From the NCBI RefSeq assembly GCF_014805685.1, contig NC_060892.1:18984990-19048989 (forward strand): a stretch of DNA of 64,000 nt. Direction: 5' to 3'. Every line of letters starts with the position of its first letter. The stretch's first letter is position 1. This document shows, one piece after another, positions 48,638 through 59,755 of this stretch. The DNA is from Silurus meridionalis (Eukaryota; Chordata; Actinopteri; Siluriformes; Siluridae). A program made the translations under genes and the position numbers. The notes below the pieces were generated by a model. That model did no database searches and had not been told where the DNA came from. It worked only from the letters and a program-made list of their open reading frames with translations.

Positions 48638-51189
48638 GTACGTACTACACTGAGCTGTGTGTCTTTTTATTTTATTTATTTATTTATTTTTCTCCAGCCT
48701 CATGATGATCACCTTCTTTTACTAAATATCTGCTTCCTGCACCTGAATGATATTTGAATTTGTGTAATGTAGATGAAAGATTAAATGAAAATAAGTAAAT
48801 ATACAATTCAACTAAGCTACATGTTTGTATTGCATCTATAGTAATGATCATTTTTGTATTCACATTTAATGGTGAATGTCAGCAGTCTGGCATTTTAAAT
48901 TGTGATAAAAAAAATTAAGGTGTAGTATTAATTAGTTGTAAATCAACCTGGAAAGTACAGTATAAGAACAACATTTTGTGGGCACCTTACAATAGGACCT
49001 GTATGTGTTTTCTACACATTGAATTCCTCAATCGCTGTTATAATAATCTTCCCCTCTTCTGGAAAGATGTTCCACTAGATGAAACATCTGGAGTGTGTGT
49101 GTGGAGATTTGTGCTCATTCAGCCACAAGGGTGTTGTAGAGTGAGGAGACCTGGGGAGCAGTCAGCATTCCAATTTATCCCAAAGGCCTTCCTGGGGTTG
49201 AGGTCAGAGCTCTAAAGCAGGTTACCTCAAGATTTTCCATTTTAAACTCTGTAAAGCCATGTCTTCATATAGATCGCTAGACATTGTCAAACCCCGGGAA
49301 CAGGTTTAAGTGAAGGGAAAGTTTCATGCTACCGCATCCAAAAACATCTGTGCGTCTCCAACGTATGTGGTTCTTCCACCAGCTGTTACCACAATGACTG
49401 CAAAAGTCAGCTGTCCCAATACCTTTTTGTATATAGTGTATGCAGGACAATAAAACGTTCCTCAGATAAAGTGAGATCAAGTTGCTCATAAATAACGTTT
49501 TGGAAAATTAGCATCCGTTCCGAAGTATTTGTTTAAATTTGGATGCTGACATTTTGTTGCCATTGTAAAACAGTGTGTGGAGAGTTGTGCAAAAAATATG
49601 AATAATATTAATACTAAAACCAACCTTAATGTTAAGATCTAATCTTACCTAATTTACATTTAAAAGCTTTGCAACTATTTGTTCATTTATTTGTAGTATC
49701 AATAACATTGCTGTGAGGTTTCCGTTGGGAGTGACGAGGATGGACAGGATTAGAAACAAGTTTATTAGAGGGACAGCGCGTGTAGGACGTTTTGGGGACA
49801 AGGTGAGGGAGGCGAGATTGAGATGGTTTGGACATATGCAGAGTAGAGAATGCTGAGGATGGAGCCACCAGGAAGGAGGAAAAGAGGAAGACCGAGGTGG
49901 AGGTTTATGGGTGTGGTGAGGAAGACATGCAGGTAGTTGGTGTGAAAGAGGCAGATGTAGAGGACGGGGGCATGGAGACGGATGATCCACTGTGGCGACC
50001 CCTAATGGGAGAACCTGAAAGAAAAAGAAGTATCAATAACATTGCTGAATCCTGAATATCAGATTTTTACTTTTTACTTGATCTGTCAGGATGGACGCAG
50101 AACAATAACATATCGTTAGCTGTTTAATTATATTGTATAGTGGCCATGATGTGCAGGTTCTTGCTCTTCAGCTGTTAGACTCATTCATTGCAACAAATTG
50201 TAGTTGCTTCGAGATGGAAGTAAAATACGTATTAATGTATTCATTGCTTTAGAATCCCTTATTGTCATGAACTGTAATTGACTGATTATCATAAACAATA
50301 TATTGAATAATTTACATCGGGATTGAAAATGTTGATCAATACGTGTTTGTTTTGCTTTTTGTTTTTCTCACAGTACGGTGGAGAACGGGCAGCTTCCCGA
50401 CCCCGCCCACTGGGCCGTAGCCGATGTTGTCAATTATTTTAAAGCTACTGGATTTGAAGAGCAAGCCAACGCTTTCAAGGATCAGGTAGAATATATGGTT
50501 ATATTGGTGTAGTTTTTAGGCTTTTTGTTTTTGTTATTGGGTCACTTCCAGAAATGTCCGCTTGTGCAGTACCTCAGAAGATGTATTTAGACCAAATCTG
50601 TGGGCATAATCTAGTGGATAAAAAAAAATAATAAACTTAATAATAACCTATTAGTTCTTGAAATGAGTTAGTTCTTGCCGTTCGTTCGCCACCCCTATTT
50701 TGTTTCCTCCCGCTCTCTCTTTTGACAAATGCTGCTTGTCATGTGAGAAAGTGCCCTGAAGATGTTGCCACGTTCAGAGCTTTAAGTTCAATGTTTACCT
50801 CTGGGCGTTACACTCCTCGACCCAATGGATTCTTTTAATAAATGCAAAATTACATTTAATAAGAACATTTCACCACAGCAATTGATTATCCCAGAGTTGT
50901 TAGGCATGCTGTTATAAACGTGTGTCTGAGCGACAACTATTGTTTGTTATAAACCAAGATGAACGTGGTAACGACCGTGATAGGAAAACGGGAATATCGC
51001 TTTAGTGGTTTTGTCCGATACGACCCGAACCTTTTGTTCCCGCAGGAAATCGATGGCAAGTCTCTATTGTTAATGACTCGCAACGACGTCCTGACTGGAC
51101 TCTCAATAAAACTGGGCCCGGCTCTGAAGATTTACGAGTACCACGTGAAGCCGCTTCAGACCCAACACTTAAAAAGCAATGCCTCGTAG
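48600..51189 (+). CDS. SAMD13: Sterile alpha motif domain-containing protein 13
   Basis: Small protein made mainly of a SAM domain, a helical protein-protein interaction fold. The specific role of SAMD13 is not established to my knowledge. Three coding exons, 48600-48637, 50374-50485 and 51046-51189, join in frame to 97 aa with GT-AG introns. Visible: [12 protein letters not shown], then [37 protein letters not shown] (the SAM core), [20 protein letters not shown] and the C-terminus [13 protein letters not shown]. The SAM domain covers about residues 20-85. The start is the first ATG after acceptor TTCTAG at 48594. The length is close to other vertebrate SAMD13 proteins. It lies downstream of PRKACB as in tetrapods. 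Confidence 0.93.
48960..49441 (-). mobile_element. Tc1-derived non-autonomous element
   Basis: Left attttgtgggcacc, right ctgtcccaatacctttttgt then atatagtgta. Internal ttgaggtcagagctctaaag is shared with the other copies. In SAMD13 intron 1. Confidence 0.65.
49695..50047 (+). mobile_element. RTE-like LINE, 3' fragment with 19-bp target-site duplication
   Basis: The direct repeat agtatcaataacattgctg occurs at 49695-49713 and 50029-50047. Between them the plus strand carries the 3' end of a [19 protein letters not shown] coding (ggttTGGACATATGCAG region), a basic [10 protein letters not shown] stretch, and tail actgtggcgacccctaatgg. Severely 5'-truncated, about 315 bases. In SAMD13 intron 1. 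Confidence 0.85.
50374..50485 (+). CDS. SAMD13: SAMD13 coding exon 2
   Basis: 112 bases, acceptor CACAG, donor GTAGAA. Encodes [15 protein letters not shown] and the first SAM helices. Confidence 0.94.
51046..51189 (+). CDS. SAMD13: SAMD13 coding exon 3
   Basis: 47 codons plus TAG, acceptor CCGCAG. Encodes [19 protein letters not shown] and the C-terminus. Confidence 0.95.
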   Translation, partial: EIDGKSLLLMTRNDVLTGLSIKLGPALKIYEYHVKPLQTQHLKSNAS

Positions 51190-52090
51190 CACTCCGGACG
51201 GGACGAGCCTGGAAAGACAATCACACCATGGAACAGCAGGGTCACTGCAAACTGAAGTCAAAGCCATGTTTCTCATGCGCGTTTTTATGCATCATTGTCG
51301 GCAAATACACAAATTTTAATGTGAATTTCTTTCTCCTAAGATAGTTGTACAGGTACAACTCGATCTCTTTTTGGTGTGGGTGCGTGTGTTTTTGGAGTGG
51401 GTGGAGCTTGTTGGACTGCTGTTATGACTGAAGTTTGTTTTAAAGAAAAAAACCCAGTCTGCTCCTTTTCAAACATGTAAATATGTCCAAATATTGTTTT
51501 GTTTGCAGTTTTTAAAAATTTTAACGTAAACTATCGTGTGAAAGTATACGGCACTAAGACGGTAAACACTATTGTGTAAGGTGTTGCTAGGTGTGACCTT
51601 TCAGAGGTTTTATGGAAATTGAACTTATTGCATTATTGTTCTGTATATAAAAAAAGTGACTAAAGGAGTGGCGGATCAATTCTTTTGTTGGTGCTTGCTT
51701 CCTCTTCTCCTTAAAGGTATTTAAGTCTGTAATGTTTCTAACTTACAACACACATGATCGTGTCCGGCTGTGAAAACTAACCTTGCTGCAGCTGCATGTG
51801 TTTTTTTTTTTTTTTTTAAAGATTTATTTAAAATATATACTTGAGGAAAAACTCAGCAGTGTAACAGGTAGCTGATTACCAATGAGAATCACAAAATTAT
51901 TCTATTTTTGTTTTGTTTTGTTTTGAATAAACCAATAATCCCTCGCTTCGATGCAGCTTGTTGCTGGAAATCGGTGGTGTTTCTGATGCCAGTGTTTAAG
52001 AATTTACGCTTATGTTTATTTTTACAAAGAGACCGCATTTGTTTGCAATACAGGATCCACTGAATGTCAGATTGTCTGCAATAAATTACG
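51190..52090 (+). other. SAMD13: SAMD13 3' UTR
   Basis: Follows the TAG. AATAAA signals at 51926-51931 and near 52079. The 3' end is convergent with UOX (stop at 52784). Boundary inferred. Confidence 0.5.
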
Positions 52091-52783
52091 TTTGAATGGA
52101 AAAAAAAGGCACAGACTCAACCATAACCTCGATCATTCCAGTGATAAAAGTAACAGCTGGCAACCCTAATAACTCATCATTACAAACTTTGTATGCAAGT
52201 ATCATGATTGGATGCCAAAACGATTTCTTTAATCACTCTATTTTGCTCATTGAGGGATTTAGTTGTGCCGAATTTAGTTGTCCCCGTCAGTAGCAGAGCA
52301 TTAAAAAGGTATGGATTTCTTTCATTCCTTATATAATCTATTTGGGTTTTTTTGGTTTTGTCTTTTTACAAATGTTATGTTTTTAGTTTCAAATACCTTT
52401 AGTTAGCGATTAAAAAATAATTACACCAAGCCCTACACCATGTTGTGTACTGATATATATATGTATAAAAGTTAAGAGAGATTTCTTTATTCATCCCATG
52501 GGAAAATTGATGGATTACAGCAGCACAGAAAGTAAAACATATACTGTTCCCATTCAAATTATTTATTAAAACTCTTATTTATTAAATGTGATCAGTTTTG
52601 CTAATACTTAGACACACTGGCCAATTCAGGTCTTTTTTTTTATTTGATTAACTTGTATGTTTTTTTTATTTATTTTTAATTCATTTACTCCATTTATAAA
52701 ATCTGTATACATGTTTTTTTTTTTTTATTATGATTATTATTATAATAATTTTTTGGCTCCCCCAATTGTTTTTCTGAACAACT

Positions 52784-52858
52784 TCACAGTTTGGCTTGCG
52801 GTTTCCTGCAAACAGTTCCTGTAATGTTGCCCGACGGATTATCGAGCGGTAGAAGGAC
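52784..52858 (-). CDS. UOX: UOX exon 8 (PTS1 and stop)
   Basis: 24 codons plus TGA, acceptor TTTCAG. Encodes [20 protein letters not shown] then QAKL. Confidence 0.95.
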   Translation of the reverse strand, partial: VLLPLDNPSGNITGTVCRKPQAKL

Positions 52859-53193
52859 CTGAAAGAGAAAAAAAAAATAAGGGAAGCCTTGAAGTATTAT
52901 AACACTTAAAGGATTGCATGTTCATGAAAATGTATTCCTGGGAGGCTAAGATTCGTCCTAATGACTACAAGTCATAAATCTGAGTCTCAAGACTTCCAGG
53001 GAGGACGCTGTTGTATTCTTGTGATCTTTTCCGTGAGCTCGCTGAGGAAAGTGAGTCTTTTTTGGTTTGCGAACAGTTTTTCTCTTTCTTTTCTTTTTTT
53101 TAAAATAAAATTTACTACATTTATTCAATTGTGAACAGTGTTTGTCCTTTTTTTTTCCCTCTAACATTTGCTGATGTAAATAGCATTAATTGT

Positions 53194-53273
<80 letters not shown>

Positions 53274-56200
53274 TTAAATACATGCATCTATTTAAATCAT
53301 TGATAAATCATTACGGCATTACATGTCATTGTGCCTGTGTGTCCTGTGTCATTAAAAACACTTATTTTGAATGATGTTTTATATAACTAATAACACCTTC
53401 AATAATACACAATGACTCGATGTTCAAGGCAATAAACATATATTGAAAGAGGTGTCCATAAAAGAATTAGATAAAATATACAGAGGAGTATTCCACTGTA
53501 ACTTATGTCGTTCAAGATCGAGGAGCCAGGATATTGCTCACATTATACACACGATATGGACAAAATCATTGGGACACTGACTTTTCCAGGCATATAAGAT
53601 CCATATAAAGTTTGACCACAAAAATGCACACAATTGTATAGTCTTTAGATGTGTTTACAATTGTTTTTTAGAAGATCTTATCATGTTCCAGCATGACAAT
53701 ACCCCTGTGTACAAAGTGAGCTGCAGGATAATATGCTTCACATGGGTTGTAGTAGAAGATCTTGAGTGACCTGCTATAGAACTCTGACCTCAACCCTACT
53801 GAACACTGGATGAACTGAAGTGGACTGCACCCCAGGTTTCCTCACCCTACACCAGTACCTGACCTTACTAAAGTCCTTGCAGCTGAATGAGCGCAAATCT
53901 CCACAAGCGCACTCCAAAATCCTCTCAGAAATGGGTATGAGGACTAAATGTGGAATGGGATGTTCTAAAAAAATAAAACATACGAATCTTACAGTCAGGT
54001 GTCCTAAAACTATTTTCCATATAAAGTATAATCATTTGCAGATCTAAATACGCTAATTTCACATTGAATGGATTGGATAGTGACCCTTTTTTTAAAATTC
54101 GCATTTAATGTATAGGTTTGGTCTAAGCCACACTCTGATTGTGCCAGAACATAACACGAATGCTTTCACAATCCAGATGCTTCTGGATCCTGTTTCAGGT
54201 GATTTGTTTGATGCAAATAAAGAAAAATGCTAATTTGCTGGATCTCAATCAAATGAAGAAGCAAACTCTAGCTAAAGTGTACATTCCTTTAAGTGGGCTA
54301 AAATTAACAGACCTTGTCATTGTTTTTTTTCTTTGCTAATAAAGCAATAATAAATAGTATTTACTTAAACATGCTTTCTAAAAACCAACCTCATCGTTAT
54401 TGGAGAGTCCCAGTTTAGTCATGTCGATTGTAAAGTAGTGCTGGTTCGGCATGATGATTTCAATCTCCTCGACCTATAAAACAAGATCAAAAGTGCGTAA
54501 TGTTGAGTCAAGTTCAAGTTCATTACACTGCCCATCAAATCAAATCAAATCAATCAGACTTGCCTCTGGTAGTCTCTCAAGAACAAGAATCTGTGTATCG
54601 TAAAGTGTCTTCTGAACAGATTTTGAATATTCGCCATGATCGTAGGGGCCGGCAAACCTCTCGATGATGCTCTCCTTTACAGAGTTCCTGCAAAATCACC
54701 ATGCATAACACCCATCTCATTTACAGCACTTCATAGCAATCTTAAATGAATTGGCCCCTTATTTTAAAACAATATAAATTTACCATGCCATGTCAAAGTT
54801 CACTTCCTTATACTTGTTGTAGCGCCACCTAGCGTAGACAGAAGTACAGAAAACTCTGTCTTTCACATCCTTCAGGGTGGTGAAGCGATCTCTCAGGAAG
54901 CCCTCGAAACCAGACTGCGTGGTCTTCAGAACCTTTAAGTCTCTAATTCCACTGTGGATCACTGCAACCTCTGAGAAGATACACATTGTCCAATCTTCAT
55001 TTGATTCAATCTGTTTAATTAGTTGGTCTCATTTTACAGTAGACTACCAGATGTGGCTCCAGATTGGTCGGATAGGATTCAAAGCTAATCCACCTCTAAT
55101 CAAACCTCTAATCCATGCCAAATAAGATTAACTCAAATAAATCTCTTGAGAATTTGTGTGTGCAGATTCGTGTTCTTCATAGCAATTAACATCTAATAAC
55201 TAAAGTTGTAAAACTGTTCTTTTTTTCACTGCAGATAAAAATATTTTCCCACAGAAAAGACAACCTTTGATCAGTTACTAGCAGTGAAAGCTATTACATG
55301 CAACTTAGCATCGGACTTTCGGTAGGAGGTCGTAATCTGTCTGTATTCAGTGGTTAGCCTCTGCACATATGGACCTAGAGCTTTATGACCAGTCATTTAA
55401 ATTTAAATCTTTATTTACAGCTCTCAATTTGTACCTAATGTTTGACTTGTTTGTTAATGTACAAAACAGCCAAACTTTTGAGAAACCTGATTTAGAGGCT
55501 TTGTTGGCACCTGCAAGTTCTCATTTGCTGATCCAGACTGCTTTTTGCCATTTTTGGAAGGTGATGAATGGTAGAAATTTACTTATGTGGAATTTCTCAG
55601 AAATGACTGTTGGATTAGCATCATTAAATTATATTACTTACACATACATATTACTTACATATAATCTGTATCCCTATTTAATACTCATCCTGTCTATATT
55701 ATCTCACATTGTTTGTATTGTCTTGTCTTGTCTGTTTTGTCTTGTATAGACCAAGCTGAATGTATAGTTTTTATTTATGTCTGTACTTTGAGAGTAACTA
55801 ACAGCTGGAACCAAGATTCCTTGTGTGTGTCAACACACTTGGCCAATAAACCTGATTCTGATTCTGATTCTGATTCTGATCAGGCTTCTCTTTAGTAAAT
55901 AACAAAAAGACTACTGACAAGTCATTAGTCTGTGAGAAAGGTTTTTGATTTTACAACATTTAATCAACAAGTCTTTTTCATGCCTTAATTAAGGCTTAAT
56001 AAATCATGCAAAATGAATTAGATACGTTAATGAGGCATGGTCATATAAATTCTCTAAAGTAGGCATGTATATATGTATATATACATATATTCTTAATTCT
56101 AAACACTAAATATTTGTTGTTCTCACCATTTCTGTACTGTTCAACCTCACAGAATCGCAAAAACTCAGGAGAGAAGATGAATGCATGGGCATGTTCGACT

Positions 56201-57439
56201 GCATTCTGCAAAATACCAGTTATTAGCACTTATTAGCATTGTAACATATAAATAAAAAATAAGTCATTTCTGTTCAATATAAAACAATATATGTATACAT
56301 ATTTTTACATGTAAGAAAAATCAAATCTATCTAAAACACTGTATATCTGACAGAGACACTGCTATGTGTGATCACTTAGTAACACCTTTTCGATTCTCTT
56401 CCATGGAGCTTCCTCGATGTTGACCTTTGCACGTGTGACGTGTTTGAACGCAGTCAGGAAATGGTTGCAGATGTCCAAGGCAAAGACCTCAATGGTTTTA
56501 ACCTGCAGACAAGTTGAAAATGTTTGCCTAATAAGAATAAGGTTATACAATACGACACAATACTGTTTCTGTGTACCCTAAAAAATATCCTGTATGTTCT
56601 CATAGGTAACATTCTTTACTAGAAACATTTTCTGAATAGCTGAAAACCTGCTGAAGTTTATTCATGGAGAACATATACAGGTAAACATGTACTATCTTTT
56701 GTAAGACAATAGTGATAGTGAAAAAGATCATATCTTTAAATAATAATATGATGTTTCTGCTTATTGTGGTGTTATAATGAAAATATCATTGGATGCATGA
56801 CTGATAATCACAGTTAAGTTGTGACAGCACTATATATTAACAACTACACAGAGCAGGGCTTCTTTTGTTTATTAAATAAAGAAAGAAAACCATTTAAATG
56901 GATCCCATGGAGATAAATGTTCAATAATTGCTATTCACTTTCTGTTATTCACTATGCATAATTAATAAAATATATATATTTTTTAGTTTTAAATTATTAA
57001 AGTATTAAATGAACGCCCATACTGCATGACTTAATTGCTGTAGTAATTGCAGGTCTCAAAAATATTACACCTACTCCTTTGAGCTTGGCCAAGGCATGTA
57101 CAGTGTTTTTAATGGTGTCAGTCGGAATGATGTCTGAGTTGTCTCCAGTGAGGTAATCTTTCACAGAGTTCAGTGTAAGCTGCACATTTGCTTTCAGCTC
57201 CATTATGTAGTGTCGATCTCTCTCCCTCCGGATGTACAGAAGTTTAACATGGTTCTTCCCATAACCTGTCCTCACAAACTCAACATTCTACAAAATGAAA
57301 TATTTCAGAATGAAACATTAAATGAAGCAAGTGAAATTACATTACAATTAAAACAAATTGGTTATGCAGGTTGGAATTATTTATATTTATAAAGAAATCA
57401 AATATATAAAAAAATATTCACCTTGTTTGAGGTAGCCAT
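52784..57439 (-). CDS. UOX: Urate oxidase (uricase)
   Basis: Cofactor-free peroxisomal enzyme oxidising urate to 5-hydroxyisourate, the first step of urate breakdown to allantoin. Eight minus-strand exons join in frame to 298 aa: 57439-57422, 57287-57075, 56502-56386, 56205-56127, 54970-54784, 54687-54564, 54473-54390, 52858-52784. Visible: [14 protein letters not shown] with the catalytic Lys17, [17 protein letters not shown] with the catalytic threonine region (Thr62), [25 protein letters not shown] (the Phe and Arg substrate site), [13 protein letters not shown] with catalytic His258, and the C-terminus QAKL. AKL is a recognised PTS1 peroxisomal signal. Length equals that of other vertebrate uricases. 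No stop or frameshift, unlike the hominoid pseudogene. One intron uses a GC donor. Convergent with SAMD13 and divergent from DNASE2B. Confidence 0.96.
53200..53269. repeat. (TA)n microsatellite
   Basis: About 35 TA units within UOX intron 7. Confidence 0.95.
53551..54028 (+). mobile_element. Tc1-derived non-autonomous element in UOX intron 7
   Basis: Left acgatatggacaaaatcatt then gggacac, right caggtgtcctaaaactattt then tccatataaag. The interior resembles the 29.3-kb copy (ctgaccttactaaagtcctt). Confidence 0.7.
54390..54473 (-). CDS. UOX: UOX exon 7 (catalytic His)
   Basis: 28 codons, acceptor TTATAG, donor GTTGGT. Encodes [18 protein letters not shown]. Confidence 0.96.
54564..54687 (-). 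CDS. UOX: UOX exon 6 (GC splice donor)
   Basis: 124 bases, acceptor TTGCAG. It ends CCAGAG followed by GCAAGT, a strong GC-type donor; only this boundary gives LPEVEEIEI in frame. Encodes [19 protein letters not shown]. Confidence 0.94.
54784..54970 (-). CDS. UOX: UOX exon 5
   Basis: 187 bases, acceptor TCTCAG, donor GTAAAT. Encodes [20 protein letters not shown] and [10 protein letters not shown]. Confidence 0.96.
54971..56126 (-). other. UOX intron 4
   Basis: A LINE 3' tail with (TGATTC)n at about 55640-55880 matches 19640-19746. The preceding 55320-55600 has no recognisable origin; a 126-codon plus-strand frame there has no family match that I can see. Confidence 0.55.
56127..56205 (-). 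CDS. UOX: UOX exon 4
   Basis: 79 bases, acceptor TTGCAG, donor GTGAGA. Encodes [20 protein letters not shown]. Confidence 0.95.
56386..56502 (-). CDS. UOX: UOX exon 3
   Basis: 39 codons, acceptor CTGCAG, donor GTGTTA. Encodes [20 protein letters not shown] and [10 protein letters not shown]. Confidence 0.96.
57075..57287 (-). CDS. UOX: UOX exon 2
   Basis: 71 codons, acceptor TTGTAG, donor GTAGGT. Holds the catalytic lysine and the IIPTDT threonine. Confidence 0.96.
57422..57439 (-). CDS. UOX: UOX exon 1 (six codons)
   Basis: ATG at 57439-57437, MATSNK, donor GTGAAT. The short N-terminus before [10 protein letters not shown] matches fish uricases. Confidence 0.88.
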
Positions 57440-57528
57440 ATTTCTCAAATAGGTATGTCTTTAACCTTTATTCTTCAACAGGTGCAGGATGTACTGAGAA
57501 CAGAAGATTATATTTAGGGGGTGGTATC

Positions 57529-57533
<5 letters not shown>

Positions 57534-57586
<53 letters not shown>
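57534..57586. repeat. (GT)n microsatellite 5' of UOX
   Basis: About 26 GT units, about 95 bases upstream of the UOX ATG (minus-strand gene). Confidence 0.95.
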
Positions 57587-57589
<3 letters not shown>

Positions 57590-57709
57590 TGCCTTTTGCA
57601 ACGGGTTCAACTGGTCACATTCATGTCAAGGGTTGGATGTTATAAAACACGAATTTCTGTTAAGATGACTGCAGAATTTTACCCTTCCACCCAGATTGGT
57701 GGTATATAT

Positions 57710-58295
57710 ATACAGTTGTGCTCCAAATTATTCATACCCTTGGTATTTTTATAGTGTTTTTGAGTTGTTTTCTATGATGAATGAGTTTTATAATACTTTC
57801 ATATATTTAATATGTTACAAACAACTGAAAGAATTATATTCGAGAAATATTCAAGAAATATGACGTTTCATGTTTTTTTTTTTATTACAGTGTTTCAATA
57901 ATCAATAGAAAAGCCTTTGTTCTTAATGATGCCTGCAAAAGCTTCCTGTAATTCTCTACAGGTTGAGATTGTGTTCTGACGCCACCAGGTTTTCATAAAG
58001 TATCTTGAGATAGTTCTCCTTTTTCATGATACCATCTATCTCAACAAGGTTACCTGTACCACTGGCAGAGAAGCATTCCCATAGCATCATGTGACCACCA
58101 CCGTGCTTGACCCTTAGAATGGTATCGTTAGGATTGAAGGCTTCTCCTTTCTTACGGCAGACATATGCAATATCCAGATGTCTAAAGAGCTCCAGTTTAG
58201 TCTCATCTCACCAGAGGATGAATGACCAGAAGTTCGGATCTCTATCTAGGTGACCCTTTGCAAAGTTCAGGTGCATATCCCAGTGTCCCTGGGTA
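57710..58295 (-). mobile_element. Tc1/mariner-like fragment
   Basis: Begins acagttgtgctccaaattat. The antisense interior has cattcccatagcatcatgtg and tcatctcaccagaggatgaa, the catalytic-region coding of fish Tc1 elements. Disrupted. Confidence 0.7.
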
Positions 58296-58620
58296 AGAAA
58301 TGGTTGTTGGTGTTGGAGTTGGAAGTGGCCACACAGTCATATGTGTACAGCGAGTATATCAGGGGGCTCAGAACATAACCCTGAGGAGCTCCAGTACTGA
58401 GGGTGATGGAGGATGATGTGTGTTTTTTCCACCTGTAGAGCTTGTGGTCTCTCTGTCAGCAATTTGGAGATCCATTGACACAGGGGTGTTCTGAGAACCC
58501 AGGATCTCCAAATTAAAGGTGACTGCAGAGGGGATTATGGAGTTGACCGTTGAACTGTAATCCACAAACAGCATTTTCACATAGTTCCTTTTTTTGCAGT
58601 CCAGGTGGCTCATCATTATG
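58296..58620 (-). mobile_element. Non-LTR retrotransposon fragment (CR1/L2-like)
   Basis: The minus-strand frame has NYVKMLFVDYSSTVNSIIPS, the FxDYSSAFNTI reverse-transcriptase box, and later PSVLELLRVMF corresponding to GAPQGCVLSP-like sequence out of frame. Truncated and frameshifted. Confidence 0.65.
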
Positions 58621-58629
58621 TGAAGAAGA

Positions 58630-59400
58630 CTTAAGTGGCTGTACTTCAGTAAACTTTTCTGGTATCAGTACTTTACTTTATTATATATTTTTTAGACAAC
58701 TTTTCACTCATTCATTTATTTTTATTTTTTACACAAATATCTGTATTGTCTACTTCTTACATTTTTAAACGACTCTCGTTACTTTAGCTGTATATATTTG
58801 GTGACATGATCAATATTTTTTCCATCTCATTGTGTATCATTTCCTGGTTCCACGGATGTGGGCTAGTTTATGCTAACAATGAGGAAGACAGAAGGCAACA
58901 AGACTGAGAACAGAGACCTTCCTGAACACCTAATCATCGTCATCATCATCTTTGCTCTGCCTGTGTTCTATATGGTGGTTGTTCAGTCTGGATACATTCA
59001 TTAGATACTGTAGCACATTTTAAAATTATTTTTTATTAATATATAATTTTTGATGTGAGGTCCAGTTTCAAACATGACACTGAAAAAAGTAGTAGTAATG
59101 GCTACTTTTTACTTAAGTACATGGTAGCGTCCGTATCCTTTACTTTAACTTGAGTGAAAAAATGAAGTCTGTACTTCAACTTTTACCAGTTTTTTCAAAT
59201 CAAATCAAATCAAATCAAATCAAATTTTATTTATAAAGCACCTTACAGCAACCAAAAGGAGCACAAGGCACTTTCCAGAAAACAACATGAGTATCTGTAC
59301 TTCTACTTGAGTATGTAGAATGTGTGTACTTTTGTTATCTCTACTTAAGTACAGTAACAAGGTATTTGTACTTCGTTACTTCCCACCTTTGTATTAGTGT
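58630..59400. mobile_element. Copy of the 'gtacttaagta' DNA transposon, interrupted
   Basis: aagtggctgtacttcagtaa at 58632 and, further on, ttacttaagtacatgg, ctacttgagtatgtagaatg, ctacttaagtacagtaacaa and gtacttcgttacttcccacc match the element at 32022-32516. A CAAAT pentanucleotide array and a LINE-like tail interrupt it at about 59196-59285. Confidence 0.5.
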
Positions 59401-59651
59401 TAATCAATACTAAAATTAATAGTTCATGCTGTACACTCATGACAAGCTTTAATATAGTGTAAATATATCTGGGGTATATGAGTCATTGCTGCCATGTTGA
59501 GAGTCATGAGACTAAATTCCCCAGCTTCCTCTTTTAACCCCATGCAGCTGCATATTGACACTCTCACTATTGCTAAATAACAAGGAAGAAATATAGCAAC
59601 ATTCTTAATTCTACATCAGAAGGAACTAGTTCACCGTGTTACCGAGGGAAA

Positions 59652-59755
59652 ATGTTCATGTTTTGTTTGATTTTCTTTCAGCTATTCTTCTTCTTAGGTG
59701 CCCTGTGTGAGGGTGAAATCTCCTGCTTAAATGAAGATGGGCAGCCAGTTGACTG
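59652..59755 (+). CDS. DNASE2B: DNASE2B exon 1 (signal peptide)
   Basis: 34 codons plus TG, donor GTAGAT. Two in-frame Met codons, 59652 and 59658; either gives a signal peptide. Confidence 0.9.

Noticed and set aside
50959..51189. Start of SAMD13 at the ATG at 50959
   Set aside because: The frame merely reads back through intron 2 before the CCGCAG acceptor; the SAM domain would lose its N-terminal half.
55369..55749. 126-aa plus-strand open frame in UOX intron 4
   Set aside because: No family features, no splice support, and its end runs into a LINE tail; left as unexplained intron sequence.
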